Positions 28,876 through 36,308 of a stretch of DNA of 47,660 bases are shown here, piece after piece. The DNA is from Neolewinella lacunae (GTDB taxonomy: Bacteria > Bacteroidota > Bacteroidia > Chitinophagales > Saprospiraceae), in assembly GCF_014349155.1 (NCBI RefSeq), contig NZ_JACSIT010000122.1:1-47660 (forward strand). Direction: 5' to 3'. Numbering within the stretch: the first letter of the stretch is position 1; every line of letters starts with the position of its first letter. Both the position numbers and the translations under genes were made by a program. A model generated the notes under the pieces. It did not search any database. It was given only the letters and a program-made list of their open reading frames with translations, and had not been told where the DNA came from.

Positions 28876-29010
28876 CGATGGCGGGGGTACACTAATTTTA
28901 GCGGAAAACAGGCTACGTTGCGGCCAGTTTAAATGGCTGGGCGATGCGCAACCGTTCGTGGCCCCGGCGCGGTGTACCGGGGCTGCACCCTAATGAAGCG
29001 CGCAAATACA

Positions 29011-29047
29011 AAAGCCCCCGCCACGTGGTAAACATGACGGGGGCTTT
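29011..29047 (-). terminator. Terminator after the beta-propeller gene
   Basis: AAAGCCCCCG (29011-29020) pairs with CGGGGGCTTT (29038-29047). Read on the minus strand the hairpin is followed by TTTTGTATTTG, giving a good intrinsic terminator 24 nt after the stop. Confidence 0.88.
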
Positions 29048-29070
29048 CGGTAAACCGGGTTTCAACTGAG

Positions 29071-30930
29071 TTACATCTTGTAAGCTGTCACCGTCCGGTT
29101 CTTTTCATTGACGAAAATAAGCTGGTCGACCTCGTCGATCTCGTAGCCCGGGTCTTTGTCCGTCAGCGGAATTTCCTTGAGGATTTTACCGGTAGCTTTT
29201 TCAATCATGTAGATGGCTTTTTTTGTGCCATCTTCGGATTGTGCCGTCAGGAATTTGAAGTCTTTCGTTTGCAGGCTGTTGTACAGACGCGTGCTGGTGA
29301 CGTTCATCAGTTCGGTGTTGCCAACGCCCATGCTAAAATCCTTCCTGGTTTCAGCGCGGCTGCCAGACTGGGATTGTCCGGTCTTGTAAGCACCGTTGGA
29401 GATGTCCTTCATCGTTTCGATGTTGGACATGGTACCCTGAATGTCCAGATCTACGCCCGCAGCGGCCAGGCCAAATTGTGCGACACTCATCAGGTTGACG
29501 ACTACCATCGGCTTGTAATAAGCGGTGTAAACCAGCTTGCCAGAGCGGTCAATCAAACTGAGGTGCTGGTCGTCGAAAACAAAGTAGCCAGCAGGGAGCG
29601 CTTCAGCTTCCAGCGGGGTGCTGCGCTTTACATCTGCCAGCTCCAGCGCTTCGCCAATGACTTCGATTTTTCCTTCGGCAAAGCTGAAACGGAATGCCGT
29701 CTTGTTTTCGAAGAGAAAAACCTGGTCCGTTTTTTCGTCGTAAGCTACTGCGGGGATCGACCGGAATTTTACGTCTTTATCCCAAACATCTTTGCCATCG
29801 GCGAAGGACAAAATGTTGGAGCGTTCCGTGCTGATGTACATCACACCCTTGGGGGTTGGCACCGCAAAGTAGGCGTAGCCTTTTACCTTGGTGCCCCAGA
29901 TTTTGTCGCCGGACTTATCGGTGTAGTGGATTTCGCTTTCCTTTTCGGTTTTACCGATCGCAATGAAGCCATTTGCGTGGGGGATCACTTCTTCCAGCGC
30001 TTCAATTTTGTAGCTTTTTTTCCAGATAAGGTCATTGGTGGCCGGATCGATCAGGTTGAATCCTTCCGTCTCTACCAGAATGAGGTTGCCACTGGCGTCG
30101 GGCAAAATATCGAGCATGGCACCCTTCAGCTTCAGTTTGCCGGGGGTGATGTCTTCCCCGGTGCTTGGGGCGAGGACGGTCAGCCGGTTGCTCTTCAGGA
30201 TGCCCAGGTAAAGGCTATTGTTGATGGGGCTGTACACCAAGGCCTTTATGTCTTTATCCGTTTCCTGTTGCCATTTGCGGGTTCCGCTGGCAAAGTCGAA
30301 AACGTGGATCTGGTCTTTAATGCCCAGAATCATCTCGCCATCTTTGGTGAACATGGGGCCCTGGGAGATAAAGGATCCTACGCCAGCGAGTTTTTTTACC
30401 TGGTTCAGTAATCCTTTTACTTCGCCCGCATCTGCAGTCCAATTCACCTTTAGCGTCTTCAGGTCGAAGTTGATGATTTTCCGCTGCTTGCCTTCCGTCG
30501 CTTCAAAAAGAATACTGTTTTGTTCCGGCAAGCTGGTGTAAGATTGGATGCGCAGGCCTTCCTCACCCGTGTCGAAGTATACCTCGCCAGTATGCACGTT
30601 GATGATGGCACCCCGGTTCTTCATGCCGGTGCTGTATTCCAGGTAGGCAATCGGCAATCCTTCTACATTAAAGTAGCTTTCCTTGTTGACTGCCTGTAGA
30701 TCGGCATTCGTCCACAGAATTTTCCCGCTTTGGTGGTCCATGCCCAGCAAGGCCTTGTCACCGGAAGCGAGCAATGTTCCGTCATTGCCCTGTTGGATCC
30801 AGTTTACGCTGTTTAATGCAGTGAATAAATCGGCATCCCACACTTTTTCTTGGGCGGCCAGGGATACACTCGTAAGCGCCGCGCAAACGAGGAGTAGTGG
30901 CAGCATTGCTGCCCGGAAAAAAGAAACCAT
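29071..30930 (-). CDS. Exported PQQ-like beta-propeller protein
   Basis: The 619-residue protein has a Sec signal (MVSFFRAAMLPLLLVCAALT, then SVSLAAQ). The body consists of repeated beta-propeller blades of the PQQ/WD40 quinoprotein-like type: LLGMDHQSGKILWTNADL, IHVFDFASGTRKWQQETDKD, and FNLIDPATNDLIWKKSYKIE. Each blade ends near a G-x-x-x-W motif. No PQQ-dehydrogenase catalytic segment is evident and no cysteine pair is seen. The C-terminal third (QSGSRAETRKDFSMGVGNTE) departs from the blade pattern. It may be a periplasmic or surface protein-binding scaffold; the function is unknown. The 271 bp after the start contain no obvious TAnnTTTG promoter. Confidence 0.8.
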   Translation of the reverse strand: MVSFFRAAMLPLLLVCAALTSVSLAAQEKVWDADLFTALNSVNWIQQGNDGTLLASGDKALLGMDHQSGKILWTNADLQAVNKESYFNVEGLPIAYLEYSTGMKNRGAIINVHTGEVYFDTGEEGLRIQSYTSLPEQNSILFEATEGKQRKIINFDLKTLKVNWTADAGEVKGLLNQVKKLAGVGSFISQGPMFTKDGEMILGIKDQIHVFDFASGTRKWQQETDKDIKALVYSPINNSLYLGILKSNRLTVLAPSTGEDITPGKLKLKGAMLDILPDASGNLILVETEGFNLIDPATNDLIWKKSYKIEALEEVIPHANGFIAIGKTEKESEIHYTDKSGDKIWGTKVKGYAYFAVPTPKGVMYISTERSNILSFADGKDVWDKDVKFRSIPAVAYDEKTDQVFLFENKTAFRFSFAEGKIEVIGEALELADVKRSTPLEAEALPAGYFVFDDQHLSLIDRSGKLVYTAYYKPMVVVNLMSVAQFGLAAAGVDLDIQGTMSNIETMKDISNGAYKTGQSQSGSRAETRKDFSMGVGNTELMNVTSTRLYNSLQTKDFKFLTAQSEDGTKKAIYMIEKATGKILKEIPLTDKDPGYEIDEVDQLIFVNEKNRTVTAYKM

Positions 30931-31197
30931 ATTGAAAGGAAGTTGATTGGTGCGGTAGCCCGCAGTTGTGTTAATAAGTTAGAGCGTGTGGGAGATTTTT
31001 AAGAACGGATAGTCAATGACGTAGGGTGCTGACAGGGTTAAAAACGGCGCGTATGGTAAAGTGGGTGAACTGCTTTTGCGGCGCCAGGTCTTACGTGCGT
31101 GATTATCAGAAAGCAAAAATTTATGAACGCTCTTGATAACTAGTCTCCCCGGGAACAGTCCCCCGGGACGCCAGCAAAAATAATGTTTTTTTCTAAA
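30931..31197. other. Gene-free interval
   Basis: No gene is seen here. A CCCCGGG word occurs twice in TCTCCCCGGGAAC and TCCCCCGGGAC (31143-31169), a short repeat of no clear role. The MITE-like element begins at 31198. Confidence 0.5.
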
Positions 31198-31366
31198 CTA
31201 GTGGTCTGTCAAACTTAAATTTTCGGGTAATCTGCAGCATCTTTTGCCGCCTGCCGTCATCAAAAAGCCTCAACGACGCTATGGCGTTGCCTGCGTTTTT
31301 TGATTTAGTCAGTCCACAAAATCTACTAGCACCTTACCCGAATTTTAAATGTTGACAGACCACTAG
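31198..31366. mobile_element. MITE-like non-autonomous element, 169 bp
   Basis: The two ends are 33-bp terminal inverted repeats matching at 28 of 33 positions; the outer 15 bases (CTAGTGGTCTGTCAA) are identical. CTAG at both outer ends may be the duplicated target. An inner hairpin (ATCAAAAA ... TTTTTTGAT, CAACG ... CGTTG) fills the centre at about 31259-31304. There is no room for a transposase, so it would be mobilised in trans by a full-length relative elsewhere. Confidence 0.75.
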
Positions 31367-31401
31367 GTGTCGCATTGTGGCCCCTTGGCCTTTCAAGATG
31401 A

Positions 31402-32076
31402 TCATTCGCCGTCAACGAGCAGCTCCCGCGCGCCGTACACCTGTACGCCGCCCGTCACCCCCTGGGCCGCTTGCACCATTTTTTGGGCCAAAACGTCTAC
31501 CTCCGTGGGGTTGTAATCGCCCAGGATGTTGGGGCTGATGCTGCGCAGGACATTGGAGACGGCGATGCCAATTTTTTCGCCCAGGCGGAATTCCTCCCGG
31601 TCTCCCACCAGGGCCCCGGGGCGAAAAATGTGGGTGGCCCAGAAGCCCAGCTCCTGGATGGCCGCCTCGGTGTCTCCCTTGACGCGGGTGTAAAAGAAGC
31701 GACTGCTAGGGTCTGCCCCCACGGAAGAAACCAGCAAACACTGCTTCGCGCCGCCGGCTTTGGCCACCAGGGCGCTCTTGACGATATAGTCGAAGTCCAC
31801 CTTCCGGAAAGCCTCCTTGCTGCCGGCCTTTTTGATGGTCGTCCCCAGGGCGATGAACACGTCGTCGGCCAGTAGTTTACCCGACCACTTTTCGAGCGCA
31901 CCGAAATCCACCTGTGGGTTTTCCAGTTGCGGGTGGGGCTGGTGGAGGGGCCGCCGACTGGGGGCAATAACCTTCTCGTAGGCGGGATGTTGCAGCAGTT
32001 CTCTCAGCAAGGCACTGCCAACCAAGCCAGTGGCACCGAAGAGAAGAGCCGTTTTGTTGGCGCTGGTAATTTCCAT
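31402..32076 (-). CDS. NAD(P)-binding SDR-like oxidoreductase
   Basis: The 224-residue protein has the Rossmann motif ALLFGATGLVGSALL near the N-terminus and the atypical-SDR Tyr-Lys pair in FYTRVKGDTEAA, preceded by LLVSSVGADPSS. It resembles the TIP30/HTATIP2-like or NAD-dependent epimerase subgroup. The N-terminal strand, the ADDVFIALGTT segment and the IFRPGALVGDRE loop all fit. Its substrate is unknown. The start lies 1 bp after the stop of the upstream TlpA-like gene, so the two are co-transcribed and probably translationally linked. Confidence 0.88.
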   Translation of the reverse strand: MEITSANKTALLFGATGLVGSALLRELLQHPAYEKVIAPSRRPLHQPHPQLENPQVDFGALEKWSGKLLADDVFIALGTTIKKAGSKEAFRKVDFDYIVKSALVAKAGGAKQCLLVSSVGADPSSRFFYTRVKGDTEAAIQELGFWATHIFRPGALVGDREEFRLGEKIGIAVSNVLRSISPNILGDYNPTEVDVLAQKMVQAAQGVTGGVQVYGARELLVDGE

Positions 32077-32077
32077 G

Positions 32078-33424
32078 TTATTCTGATTGGGCCGGTGCTT
32101 CCTCCGCCAGGAGTTCCGCTACCGAAGCGGCAAAACTCCGTTCGAACTCCGCAAATTTGCTGGTGGCCGGGCCGTTGTAACCCGTGTGAATGCGCCGGAC
32201 GATGTTGTTGCGGTCCACAAAAAGCAGGGTGGGGAAGCTGATGATTTTGTCGAGCATCGGCAAGGCTTCGCCAGCGGCGGTTTTGTCGCTGGAGCCTGCC
32301 AACAGAACGGGCCAGGGAACCCCCATGTTCTCCTGGTAACGGCGGATGGCCGCGCGGCTCCGCTCGTCTTCCGCCCCGTAGCGCTCAAAGGCCAGGGAAA
32401 GGACGGCCAGGTCTTGGGTGTCGTTTTCGGCGAGGTATTGTTTCAGGAATTCCGCTTCGTCGCGACAGTTGGGGCACCAGGTCCCCATGATGCTGATCAG
32501 CTTAGGCCGCCCGGCGTAGGCGGGGTCGGAAAGGGCAATGGTGTCGCCTTCAACGGTAGGAAAACGGAAGTCCAGCGGGGCCGCTTCGCGCATCTGCGTC
32601 AGGGCATCCGGACTGCGCAGGCTAAAGGCGGGGTCGCGGCGGGCTACCCAGTTGGTGAGGTAGGTGCGGCCCGAGCGGAAGGTGCCGCTCAGGGTACCGT
32701 CAGGACGAATCAGGGCCTCGAACAAAAAGGCGTGGCTGCCGTCAAAAACGCTCAGGTAGAGTTTGTTTCCCTGGACGGTCCCTTCCAGGTAGCGGTAGTC
32801 GCCGGTTTCCGTCCGGAAGGTGCCCGTCAGGTGGTTTCCGTTTTGGGTAAACTCGGCAATGCCGGGGTAGGCTTCTTCCTCCTGGGTGCCGAACGTCACC
32901 GCCCAGGTGCCGCTGACGTCGGCCAGGGGCTCCTTGCGCAGGGTAGTGAAGCGGTGGTCTTTGCCAAAATAGGCCTTAAAGGGGATGCGGGCATTGTCCC
33001 GGTAGTGGATCACCCAAACGCCTTCGATCACTTTTTCTTCGTGGTAGGCGCTGATGTGGGAGTCGTAGACGGGGAAATCGATGCGGATGGTATCGCGCCC
33101 GGCGCGTTGGTCACGCCCGTACTGGATGTCTTTGGGCGGCACGGTGATGATCTCTTCCCCGTTGCGCATTTCGATGCGGAAGGTGGTGTCGGTTTCGTAA
33201 ACGACGCTGAAATTGAAGGGCAGCAGGCCCTCGGTCACCTCTTCAAATTCGAGGTCGACCTTTTCGGCGATGGGCGCCCCCTTGGGGTTGGGCACAATCA
33301 CGTTGTCTTCCAGTTCCAGCACGGCCCGGTAGGGGCCCGGCGGCAGGGCAGGGTAGCGTTCCTGGACGAAAGTACAGGCACTAAGCAGGAAAAGCAAAAC
33401 AGTAAGGGGCAGTATGGGGCGCAT
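32078..33424 (-). CDS. TlpA-like thiol-disulfide oxidoreductase lipoprotein
   Basis: The chosen start (ATG 33422-33424) gives 448 residues opening with MRPILPLTVLLFLLSACTF, a textbook lipoprotein signal (LLSAC); upstream ATGs would hide it. About 300 residues of beta-rich sequence follow, typical of the DUF4369-like or lipocalin-like N-terminal part of Bacteroidota TlpA proteins (GTWAVTFGT, GTFRSGRTYLTNW). The C-terminal thioredoxin-like domain has KLISIMGTWCPNCRDEAEFL with the CPNC redox centre, and the cis-Pro region near FPTLLFVDR. It likely reduces or isomerises disulfides outside the cytoplasm. It forms a unit with the following SDR gene. Confidence 0.9.
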   Translation of the reverse strand: MRPILPLTVLLFLLSACTFVQERYPALPPGPYRAVLELEDNVIVPNPKGAPIAEKVDLEFEEVTEGLLPFNFSVVYETDTTFRIEMRNGEEIITVPPKDIQYGRDQRAGRDTIRIDFPVYDSHISAYHEEKVIEGVWVIHYRDNARIPFKAYFGKDHRFTTLRKEPLADVSGTWAVTFGTQEEEAYPGIAEFTQNGNHLTGTFRTETGDYRYLEGTVQGNKLYLSVFDGSHAFLFEALIRPDGTLSGTFRSGRTYLTNWVARRDPAFSLRSPDALTQMREAAPLDFRFPTVEGDTIALSDPAYAGRPKLISIMGTWCPNCRDEAEFLKQYLAENDTQDLAVLSLAFERYGAEDERSRAAIRRYQENMGVPWPVLLAGSSDKTAAGEALPMLDKIISFPTLLFVDRNNIVRRIHTGYNGPATSKFAEFERSFAASVAELLAEEAPAQSE

Positions 33425-33629
33425 GTATGGCGTTGTTGTAGGAAGGGGAACGCTTGGCTGCGGCGCTGGTTTACGCGCGCGCCACTGGTTGAGCAGCTGT
33501 GCGGCGAAGGGGGGGCTTGGATAGACGACAAACAATTCTTGATATTTGATATTTGATTTTGCTCCGCGCGGCCAAGCCTGTTCCGCTACGTGTGCTGGGC
33601 TATGAACTACTGGACAATAGCAGTATCTG

Positions 33630-33646
33630 GCGCGGCCGCGGGATGC
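33630..33646 (+). repeat. Degenerate copy of the NotI-site repeat
   Basis: GCGCGGCCGCGGGATGC shares the GCGCGGCCGC core but differs in the right part. It is listed as a related, not exact, copy. Confidence 0.45.
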
Positions 33647-33681
33647 TGGGCGAAGGAATCGGAAGCAATGGAAGGAAAGGC

Positions 33682-33712
33682 TTGCACAGTTCCTGAGCGT
33701 ACGCTACTTTTG
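33682..33712 (+). promoter_or_regulatory. Promoter before the tRNA-Arg pseudogene region
   Basis: TTG at 33682-33684 is followed, after 20 nt, by TACTTTTG (33705-33712). Both elements fit the Bacteroidota -33 / -7 consensus with proper spacing. It points at the decayed tRNA copy at 33766 and could drive a precursor reaching the intact tRNA-Arg at 34354. Confidence 0.6.
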
Positions 33713-33765
33713 CCCCGCTTAAGGCGCAACCTTTCTCCAGACAGGTGTTGTTGCCCAGGTACCTA

Positions 33766-33833
33766 GGTATCGTAGTGCAACGGATAGTATTCAGGTTGAG
33801 CCTGCGCTGCTGGTTCGATTCCATCCGAGACCA
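33766..33833 (+). pseudogene. Decayed tRNA-Arg copy lacking a normal anticodon loop
   Basis: The sequence aligns end to end with the intact tRNA-Arg(CCG) at 34354 but is four nucleotides shorter. The anticodon loop TTCCGAA is replaced by TGA between CAGGT and GCCTG. The acceptor stem has one mismatch (GGTATCG against CGAGACC) and the T stem another (GCTGG against CCATC). No functional anticodon can form, so it is a pseudogene or non-decoding tRNA-like RNA. It has a well-formed promoter 54 nt upstream. Confidence 0.8.
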
Positions 33834-34004
33834 CGTATAAACGGCAAAACGTTGTCGTGAACGCATATACGCAGTTCTCACCTGAGATCTTGCGGGGAGC
33901 ACTAACCTGCCTCCACACCGAATTGATTTTCCTCACCGGGTAGTAAAAGCAATCCTGGCGAAATAGATTTTGGCTCGCCGTCAAAGTGTAGCTCGAAGGG
34001 TCAT

Positions 34005-34023
34005 CCCTCTCCTCTGGAGAGGG
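34005..34023. repeat. Perfect 8-bp hairpin CCCTCTCC/GGAGAGGG
   Basis: CCCTCTCC (34005-34012) and GGAGAGGG (34016-34023) pair fully over a TCT loop; a second GGGAGAGGG follows at 34030-34038. It is an isolated intergenic repeat between the tRNA-like copies. Confidence 0.6.
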
Positions 34024-34066
34024 ACCGAGGGAGAGGGATCAAAGGCGAATTGACAAGAAAATTTCA

Positions 34067-34350
34067 TCCGGTCTCGTAGTACAACGGATAGTATTCAGGT
34101 TGAGCTTCGCTGCTGCCTCCGGCGGTCCGAAGCTTGCGCTGATGGTTCGGTGTGTTGAAAAGGCCTTTTAAGCGGTAAGATGTTGCTGCTTTGATGATGT
34201 AAATAAAATCCGGTCTCGTAGTACAACGGATAGTATTCAGGTTGAGCTTCGCTGCTGCCTACGGCGGTCCGAAGCTTGCGCTGATGATTCGGTGTGTTGA
34301 AAAGGCCTTTTAAGCGGTAAGATGTTGCTGCTTTGATGATGTAAATAAAA
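34067..34350 (+). repeat. Two 142-bp tandem units carrying broken tRNA-Arg copies
   Basis: Two head-to-tail units (34067-34208 and 34209-34350) differ at only two positions. Each begins with the 5' half of the tRNA-Arg(CCG) gene (acceptor 5' strand, D arm, CAGGT anticodon strand). Then a 24-nt insert interrupts the anticodon loop. Near-normal TCCGAAGCTTGCG and the start of the T arm follow, but no acceptor 3' strand exists. The insert and following bases form an AGCTTCG/CGAAGCT hairpin. An AAAAGGCCTTTT palindrome lies later in each unit. The units abut the intact tRNA directly. Confidence 0.9.
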
Positions 34351-34353
34351 TCC

Positions 34354-34425
34354 GGTCTCGTAGTACAACGGATAGTATTCAGGTTTCCGAAGCCTGCGAT
34401 GATGGTTCGATTCCATCCGAGACCA
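34354..34425 (+). tRNA. tRNA-Arg, anticodon CCG
   Basis: A complete cloverleaf is visible: acceptor GGTCTCG/CGAGACC, D arm GTAC/GTAT, anticodon stem CAGGT/GCCTG with loop TTCCGAA (anticodon CCG, reading CGG codons), variable CGAT, T arm GATGG-TTCGATT-CCATC, and discriminator A. CCA is not encoded (CCT follows). The 72-nt length is normal without CCA. It is preceded directly by two tandem units bearing its own 5' half and followed by a terminator. Confidence 0.95.
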
Positions 34426-34433
34426 CCTAACTT

Positions 34434-34452
34434 CCTGAAAATCAGGTGTTTT
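34434..34452 (+). terminator. tRNA-Arg terminator
   Basis: CCTGA-AAA-TCAGG (34434-34446) followed by TGTTTT forms a short intrinsic terminator 8 nt after the tRNA. A second weak hairpin CGCTT/AAGCG with TATTTTT lies at 34468-34490. No gene is seen from there to 34595. Confidence 0.65.
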
Positions 34453-34595
34453 AAATGATGTTTAATTCGCTTTTTGATAAGCGTATTTTTAATACAAAAA
34501 AATCTCCGCTATCGCATAATGCGTCAACTGGAATCAACTCCAAGCACCTTCACCAACCAGTTTCCCTCATTACAGTAAAGGTGAATACCAGGCCA

Positions 34596-35156
34596 CTACT
34601 CCTCCTCCCCCCCAACGTGCTCAAAAAACCAAAAAATAGTCTTTCCATAACTCCGCTTATCCGTACAACGGGGATCGGAAGAAAAATCGTGGTGCGGGTT
34701 GGTTTCCATTACGAAGAGTCCGCCGGGAGCCAGTAGGCCAGCCTCGAAGACCAGGTCCGGCAGCTCAGGAATGTTGGGTAGGGGGTAGGGCGGCCCCGCG
34801 AAAATGTAGGTATAGGGCGTAGCGACCGGCCGTTGCAGAAAGCGGAACACGTCCATGCGGAAGACCTTGAACTGTTCGGCAATACCCAGGGCCTTCACGG
34901 TCTTTTCCACGAAGGCCACCGCCGGCGGGTGCTGGTCTACGTAGGTCACATCCGTACACCCGCGGCTGATGAATTCGTAGCCGTGGCTGCCCGTCCCCCC
35001 GAAGAGATCCAGGACGCGCTGGTCGGCAAAATCCAGCCAATTGTTGAGGACGTTGAAGAGTCCTTCCTTGGCGTAGTCCGTCGTCGGGCGGGTGGGCCAG
35101 TTGTCGGCCGGTGGTGTGAAGCGACGGCCCTTGAATTTTCCGGAGATGATGCGCAT
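34596..35156 (-). CDS. rsmD: RsmD-like 16S rRNA guanine-N2 methyltransferase with altered catalytic motif
   Basis: The start at 35154-35156 gives 186 residues beginning MRIISGKFKGRRFTPP, the standard RsmD N-terminus; an upstream ATG would add 30 unconserved residues. RPTTDYAKEGLFNVLNNW and the SAM-binding VLDLFGGTGSHGYEFISRG then VTYVDQ are in place. RsmD methylates G966 of 16S rRNA (E. coli numbering). The catalytic motif, normally (D/N)PP(Y/F), reads G-P-P-Y at residues 121-124 (FAGPPYPLP), codon GGG at 34794-34796. This loss of the acidic or amide side chain is unusual and may impair or change activity. Confidence 0.88.
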   Translation of the reverse strand: MRIISGKFKGRRFTPPADNWPTRPTTDYAKEGLFNVLNNWLDFADQRVLDLFGGTGSHGYEFISRGCTDVTYVDQHPPAVAFVEKTVKALGIAEQFKVFRMDVFRFLQRPVATPYTYIFAGPPYPLPNIPELPDLVFEAGLLAPGGLFVMETNPHHDFSSDPRCTDKRSYGKTIFWFFEHVGGEEE

Positions 35157-35234
35157 GCTGGGAGGGGTGGTTGGACGTAATGTAGGGTATCCCCACACTG
35201 GGAGAAAATGGTCAGAACAGCGGTTGAGACGGGC

Positions 35235-35242
35235 CAAAGGTA
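35235..35242 (-). promoter_or_regulatory. rsmD promoter -7 element
   Basis: The minus strand reads TACCTTTG, an exact TAnnTTTG match about 80 nt before the rsmD ATG; the -33 element is unclear. Confidence 0.5.
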
Positions 35243-35281
35243 GCACCTCTCACCGGGAGCGGCTGAACTCCTGGCTGAGGA

Positions 35282-35318
35282 TGTCCCCACCCGAATCGAG
35301 GACATTCGGGTGGGGACA
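35282..35318. repeat. Perfect 15-bp hairpin between hpf and rsmD
   Basis: TGTCCCCACCCGAAT (35282-35296) pairs perfectly with ATTCGGGTGGGGACA (35304-35318) over a 7-nt loop. It lies upstream of the rsmD promoter and has no T tract on either strand. Its role is unknown. Confidence 0.75.
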
Positions 35319-35420
35319 CCTTCAACCAGACCCTGCTGCGTACCGAAAACCTTTAAAACAGCGAAGGAAGCATGCCCTGATTTAAACATCGCTGCGTTAG
35401 CCCTCCCCCCCCCAAACAAC

Positions 35421-35456
35421 AGCGGCCCGCCTCCCAAACTCGGGAAACGGGCCGCT
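35421..35456 (-). terminator. Hairpin after the hibernation factor gene
   Basis: AGCGGCCCG (35421-35429) pairs with CGGGCCGCT (35448-35456), with an inner CCC/GGG pairing. On the minus strand it is followed by GTTGTTTG and a nine-G run, so termination is plausible but not classical. Confidence 0.6.
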
Positions 35457-35495
35457 AAGGCGCACGCGAATGGCTGCGGGCACCGGACGAAAAGC

Positions 35496-35870
35496 CTACA
35501 ACTGCTCCTCGGAAACGATGATTTCTTCCTCATCGTCGCTGGGTGCCATATCGGCGTGGGAGATGCCCGCCTGGTCGCGGTCGACGGTCTTTTCCTTGTG
35601 TTTCTTGATCTGCCGGCGCAGGGCCTCCGTCACTTCGGCAATGCCGCGCTTGATGCTGGCGTCGGTGTGCTCGGCAAAGAGGTCGTTGCCGGGGATGGAA
35701 AGGCGCACCTCCACTTTGTGCCCGTTGGCCGTGTTGCCGTCGTCTTCCTTGATGTAAACGTCTGCCCGCTCAATGCGATCGTAGAAGGTTTCCAGCTTGC
35801 TGACCTTCTCTTGGATAACCTGCTTGGTGCTTTCGAGCAGTTCCCCGGATTTATGAATGGTAATTTGCAT
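35496..35870 (-). CDS. hpf: Ribosome hibernation-promoting factor, short type
   Basis: The chosen start gives 124 residues (MQITIHKSGELLESTKQVIQ), matching the HPF/RaiA/YfiA fold beta-alpha-beta-beta-beta-alpha. The conserved EKVSKLETFYDRI helix, the VYIKEDDG and HKVEVRLSIPG strands, and the C-terminal helix KRGIAEVTEALRRQIKKHKEK are present. It binds the 30S decoding region and helps inactivate ribosomes in stationary phase. The acidic tail (DDEEEIIVSEEQL) is an extension, but the dimerising C-terminal domain of long HPF is absent. Fourteen residues from an earlier ATG are not conserved. Confidence 0.92.
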   Translation of the reverse strand: MQITIHKSGELLESTKQVIQEKVSKLETFYDRIERADVYIKEDDGNTANGHKVEVRLSIPGNDLFAEHTDASIKRGIAEVTEALRRQIKKHKEKTVDRDQAGISHADMAPSDDEEEIIVSEEQL

Positions 35871-36308
35871 AAACGCTAGTGGGTTTTTGAATGAAAAAAT
35901 GCGGAGTAACAATTACTCCAGGTACGAAAGAATAACTCCACCGGATGCGGAATCGTTCGCCCCCCGGACCGCAGAACGACCCCAACCGTGGCCTGTGCTA
36001 AACGTACGCCTTGTTTTTGAAAGCCCCAAAAATCTTTTCCCACTCCCCTGAAAAATGATCAGAGCGTGACCTGGAACTCCTAGGCCTGGGCTGTCTGATT
36101 AGCTGGGCCCAAGCCGTACTCACTTTGGCCCATTCGTTGGGGGCTCAACCCCAGATCAACCGGGGGAGGCTCAAGCGCTTACCAGGTCGAGACCCTCTGG
36201 GTCGTAGGAGAATACGCCACTGTACCTAGCTCGATCGACCCAGAGGGTCTCAACCTGGGCAGTCTAACGCGCGTACGGTTTTACCCCAATTTATTAAACG
36301 GACTAACC
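35871..36308. other. Intergenic region with a long inverted repeat
   Basis: No gene is seen in these ~440 bp. The main feature is the inverted repeat at 36182-36258. GGGGGCTCAACCCC near 36149 is a further small palindrome-like word. Confidence 0.55.
36182..36258. repeat. 23-bp inverted repeat
   Basis: The left arm 36182-36204 and the right arm 36236-36258 are complementary at 22 of 23 positions (the exception allows G-U pairing); the inner 16 bp (36189-36204 with 36236-36251) are perfect. The 31-nt loop contains CCTAGC. It stands about 50 bp after the end of sbcC. It could be the sbcDC terminator, a mobile repeat, or a cruciform, which is of note beside a hairpin-cleaving nuclease gene. Confidence 0.8.

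Noticed and set aside
34067..34350. Tandem 142-bp units as a CRISPR or as functional tRNA genes
   Set aside because: There are only two units, with no spacers, and each lacks the 3' acceptor strand needed for a tRNA.
36051..36180. Possible structured RNA or riboswitch upstream of 36182
   Set aside because: I see no known riboswitch core and no downstream gene in the right orientation.
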